From Chloroflexota bacterium (lineage in GTDB: Bacteria; Chloroflexota; Anaerolineae; B4-G1; SLSP01), in assembly GCA_022707665.1 (NCBI GenBank), contig JAKJAE010000087.1, forward strand, positions 1-9,346: a DNA stretch of 9,346 nt. The letters are read 5' to 3'. Position 1 is the stretch's first letter. Every line of letters starts with the position of its first letter. Below are positions 7,587 to 9,346 of the stretch, in pieces. The notes under the pieces are model-generated. The model saw only the letters and a program-made list of their open reading frames with translations. It searched no databases and was not told the DNA's origin. The translations under genes were made by a program, and so were the position numbers.

Positions 7587-7615
7587 ATTCTACACCACAG
7601 AGCAGACCGTGTCAA
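7587..7615 (-). promoter_or_regulatory. Near-consensus housekeeping promoter for marR and the ABC exporter genes
   Basis: The minus strand reads TTGACA (7615-7610), a 17-base spacer, then TAGAAT (7592-7587). The -35 is a perfect sigma-70-type hexamer, the spacing is optimal and the -10 matches at five of six positions. Transcription should begin near 7580, inside the second palindrome, leaving a leader of about 130 bases before the marR ATG. A promoter this strong next to an operator pair fits a gene set that is held off and released by an inducer. Confidence 0.8.
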
Positions 7616-7796
7616 GGTTAAGGAAATGGTCTCTACAAAGAAGGTGACTGCGAGCATCAACAACCCGAGCAGCTGAGCGCACGGAGACATCGCGAAGAGC
7701 GGTCATCAGCAAGACAAAGCCGTCCGGAATGAGCGACAGGCGATCGTCAACCTGACCGTGGTTGCCACTACGGACAGGACGCCCCCTCAGCCCGGC
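7616..7796. other. Spacer between the aldolase stop and the marR promoter, no gene seen
   Basis: This 181-base part of the 347-base intergenic region follows the aldolase stop. I find no credible coding sequence on either strand and no strong stem with a U-run that would terminate aldolase transcription. A weak hairpin is possible around 7757-7775 (GTGG pairing with CCAC). Read-through from the aldolase into the marR region therefore cannot be excluded. Confidence 0.5.
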
Positions 7797-8720
7797 CTAC
7801 ATTGCCGCGAGCTCGAGGAAGTCGACAGCATCAAGCGCAGCGCGGAACGTGGCATGGCTCTCAACGGGCATCGGAAGGTTCGGCAAGCGAGGCTCGCCAC
7901 AGTCAAGTCCCAGGTATCTCAGTCCCTCGAACATTGCACCGAAGAAACCGAAGCGATGAAGCACCCGCGTGACCCTGTTGGCACGCACCTGAAGATCACG
8001 CGCCCGCAGCACATCCCCAGCTTCATAGCTGGCGCGGAGCGCCTTATAGGCACCAGGCATCAGGTTAAGCGTGCTGCCGATGTTGGCTGGAGAGCCGAAG
8101 AGAGCAGCGAAAAGGCACTGTTCATCCATGCCGGAGAAGATCGTCCATCCTGTCTCCGAGCAACGCGCCCCAGCCAGGTCAACCAATGCCTGCAGCTCGA
8201 ACATATCTGATCCCGTATACTTGGCCCCACCCAGATTGGGGATGCGCGCGATGAGCTCTTGTAACAGGGTGAGTGCGTCGACCTGACCACCGAACAGGTA
8301 GGGGTAGAACGGCACGTCGGGCACGGCTGCGGCAATGGCCGCGTAATGCGCATAGGTTGCAGCAATGCCTCGACCGAAGGGGGGAAGAATACTGGCGACG
8401 CCAGCCACACCAAGAGCGCGTGCGTGCCTGGCAAGTGCAACAGCGTCGCGGGTTGCCACTGCCCCTACGTGGATGATCAAGGGGACGTGGCCGGCGACAC
8501 GGGCCGCCACAGTCTCTGCGACCCGACAGCGCTCAGGGACCGACAGGGATACGCCTTCACCGGCTGAGCCACACACATAGAGCCCATCGGCCCCTTTGTC
8601 GAGCAGATAGGCCGTAAGCTGCTCAAGCATGTGCACGTCGACACCCCCGTCGGGCGTGGACGGGGTCAGTAGAGCAGGCCACGCGCCCCGATAACTTGTG
8701 TTAGCGACAAGCGTTGTCAT
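7797..8720 (-). CDS. Aldolase of the N-acetylneuraminate lyase/DapA superfamily
   Basis: A 307-residue class I (Schiff-base) aldolase of normal family length, a cytoplasmic TIM barrel that typically cleaves or forms pyruvate-containing sugar acids. Visible landmarks are a carboxylate-binding GSAGEG (51-56, normally G[ST]TGE), the Schiff-base Lys167 in GGAKYTGSD, and a C-terminal half (SGMDE near 197-201, then NIGSTLNLMPG) that resembles bacterial N-acetylneuraminate lyase more than dihydrodipicolinate synthase. The proton-relay Tyr is probably Tyr141 in FYPYLFGG, where the usual YNxP is lost. Ala53 replaces the second Thr of the carboxylate loop. These changes point to a non-standard substrate, so neither DapA nor NanA should be assumed. 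ATG 8720 overlaps the upstream sulfatase stop as ATGA, with GGTGGAG about five bases upstream. The partner sulfatase suggests degradation of a sulfated sugar or uronic or ulosonic acid. Confidence 0.85.
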   Translation of the reverse strand: MTTLVANTSYRGAWPALLTPSTPDGGVDVHMLEQLTAYLLDKGADGLYVCGSAGEGVSLSVPERCRVAETVAARVAGHVPLIIHVGAVATRDAVALARHARALGVAGVASILPPFGRGIAATYAHYAAIAAAVPDVPFYPYLFGGQVDALTLLQELIARIPNLGGAKYTGSDMFELQALVDLAGARCSETGWTIFSGMDEQCLFAALFGSPANIGSTLNLMPGAYKALRASYEAGDVLRARDLQVRANRVTRVLHRFGFFGAMFEGLRYLGLDCGEPRLPNLPMPVESHATFRAALDAVDFLELAAM

Positions 8721-9277
8721 CCTGGCTCCACCTCGTCCGGATGGAGCCGGGCCAGACGCTCTGCATGATGCGCCCTACCCGTAGCCCTCAGCCGCTGAAG
8801 GTAGGCAGGCAATTGGTATCGCGTGAGGCACATGTATGCGGCACCCTCCCAATCGAACCGGACGCCGCGCTGAACCGACCACGCTCCCTGACTCGTGATC
8901 AAGTAGTCACGTCCGACCTCCCTGTTCGCCCGGAAGGCTTCGGCGAAGGATACACCATCCCAGTTCGAGGGGACTTGCCCTCCCACCAACTCGATCAGCG
9001 TGGCAGCCCAATCGAAGTGATAGTGAAGTGCGGTCTCCACACGTCCACCGTCCGTGATTCCGGGCCAACGGATCAGCAACGGCACTCGACATACCGAGTG
9101 GTCCGCCGTCTGGTGGTCTCCCCATATATCGAATTCGCCCTGCGATTCCGAATGGTCAGCGCTGACCACGATCACCGTGTCCTGGAGAATTCCGACCCCT
9201 TCCAGCGCACTCAACAGCTTACCGACCCAGAGATCGGCATACCAGATACCCGTGTCGTACCCATCAATCGTAAGTGT
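8717..9277 (-). CDS. Sulfatase C-terminal part with broken 5' end (probable pseudogene or frameshift)
   Basis: The frame is open from 9277 to the TGA at 8719-8717 (186 residues), against roughly 450-550 for complete sulfatases. It matches the C-terminal portion of type I sulfatases: IDGYDTGIWYADLWVGKLL (helix before the metal site), VIVVSADHSE (metal-binding Asp at 9157-9155 and His at 9154-9152; the usual Gly of DHGE is Ser), GDHQTADH, then RVPLLIRWPG and a C-terminal DWAATLIELVGG segment. The N-terminal C/S-x-P-x-R formylglycine motif is absent from the window. An in-frame TGA (9280-9278) blocks extension, and no ATG or GTG start exists before TTG 9214, which lies inside the domain. The +1 frame just upstream reads NAEHLRL and could be the original continuation. 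The stop overlaps the aldolase start. It may be a real pseudogene or an assembly indel. Confidence 0.7.
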   Translation of the reverse strand, partial: TLTIDGYDTGIWYADLWVGKLLSALEGVGILQDTVIVVSADHSESQGEFDIWGDHQTADHSVCRVPLLIRWPGITDGGRVETALHYHFDWAATLIELVGGQVPSNWDGVSFAEAFRANREVGRDYLITSQGAWSVQRGVRFDWEGAAYMCLTRYQLPAYLQRLRATGRAHHAERLARLHPDEVEPG

Positions 9278-9346
9278 TCAGCGTTCCCCCGGGGCGTGGT
9301 ATGATGGGCGGCGTGGAAGAGCGAACCGAGCGCAACTTAGCGGCAG

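Noticed and set aside
7757..7775. Possible terminator hairpin after the aldolase
   Set aside because: Only four base pairs (GTGG/CCAC) around a two-base gap form cleanly and there is no U-run, so it was not called as a terminator.
8714..9304. Long plus-strand open frame (196 residues) opposite the sulfatase
   Set aside because: It is antisense to a frame with clear sulfatase motifs, has no recognisable domain and no good ribosome binding site; it is a by-product of G+C-rich codon bias.

Overview
This window reads as chromosomal DNA from a bacterium of fairly high G+C content; the base composition was judged by eye, not counted. All recognisable genes lie on the minus strand, so transcription runs from right to left. 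A member of the Chloroflexota is a plausible source: the membrane-fusion protein is a lipoprotein with a Thr/Pro-rich linker after its lipidated cysteine, and a MarR regulator precedes stacked ABC half-transporters. This assignment is inference and needs a similarity search.

Right-hand block (about 7797-9346): the C-terminal part of a sulfatase, whose reading frame is interrupted by a stop near 9280, overlaps by four bases (ATGA) with a complete aldolase of the N-acetylneuraminate lyase/DapA superfamily. Together they suggest catabolism of a sulfated sugar or sugar acid, although the sulfatase looks broken.

Middle (7450-7796): a 347-base spacer holding a near-consensus promoter (TTGACA, 17 bases, TAGAAT on the minus strand). 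Two copies of the perfect palindrome TTCGGTACCGAA lie just downstream of the -10 box, where the transcript should start. A leader of about 130 bases follows and contains degenerate 15-base repeats. This is the obvious control region of the drug-export block.

Left-hand block (1-7449): marR, then three ABC exporter half-transporters of about 630, 607 and 620 residues, then a lipoprotein membrane-fusion protein that runs off the left edge. marR overlaps the first transporter gene, and the stop of that gene is fused to the ribosome binding site of the next. In the first two transporters the ATPase defects are complementary. The first has Asp for the Walker B Glu and Gln for the H-loop His; the second has FSIGQ in place of LSGGQ. 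This is the hallmark of a heterodimeric exporter with one degenerate ATP site (BmrC/BmrD, TM287/288, LmrC/LmrD type). The third transporter has a fully canonical site and is probably a homodimer. The fusion protein is separated by 192 bases with its own candidate extended -10 promoter, and it probably works with a MacB-like ATPase/permease encoded beyond the left edge. The picture is a MarR-controlled multidrug or lipid export island. I see no mobile element, CRISPR array, tRNA or rRNA.
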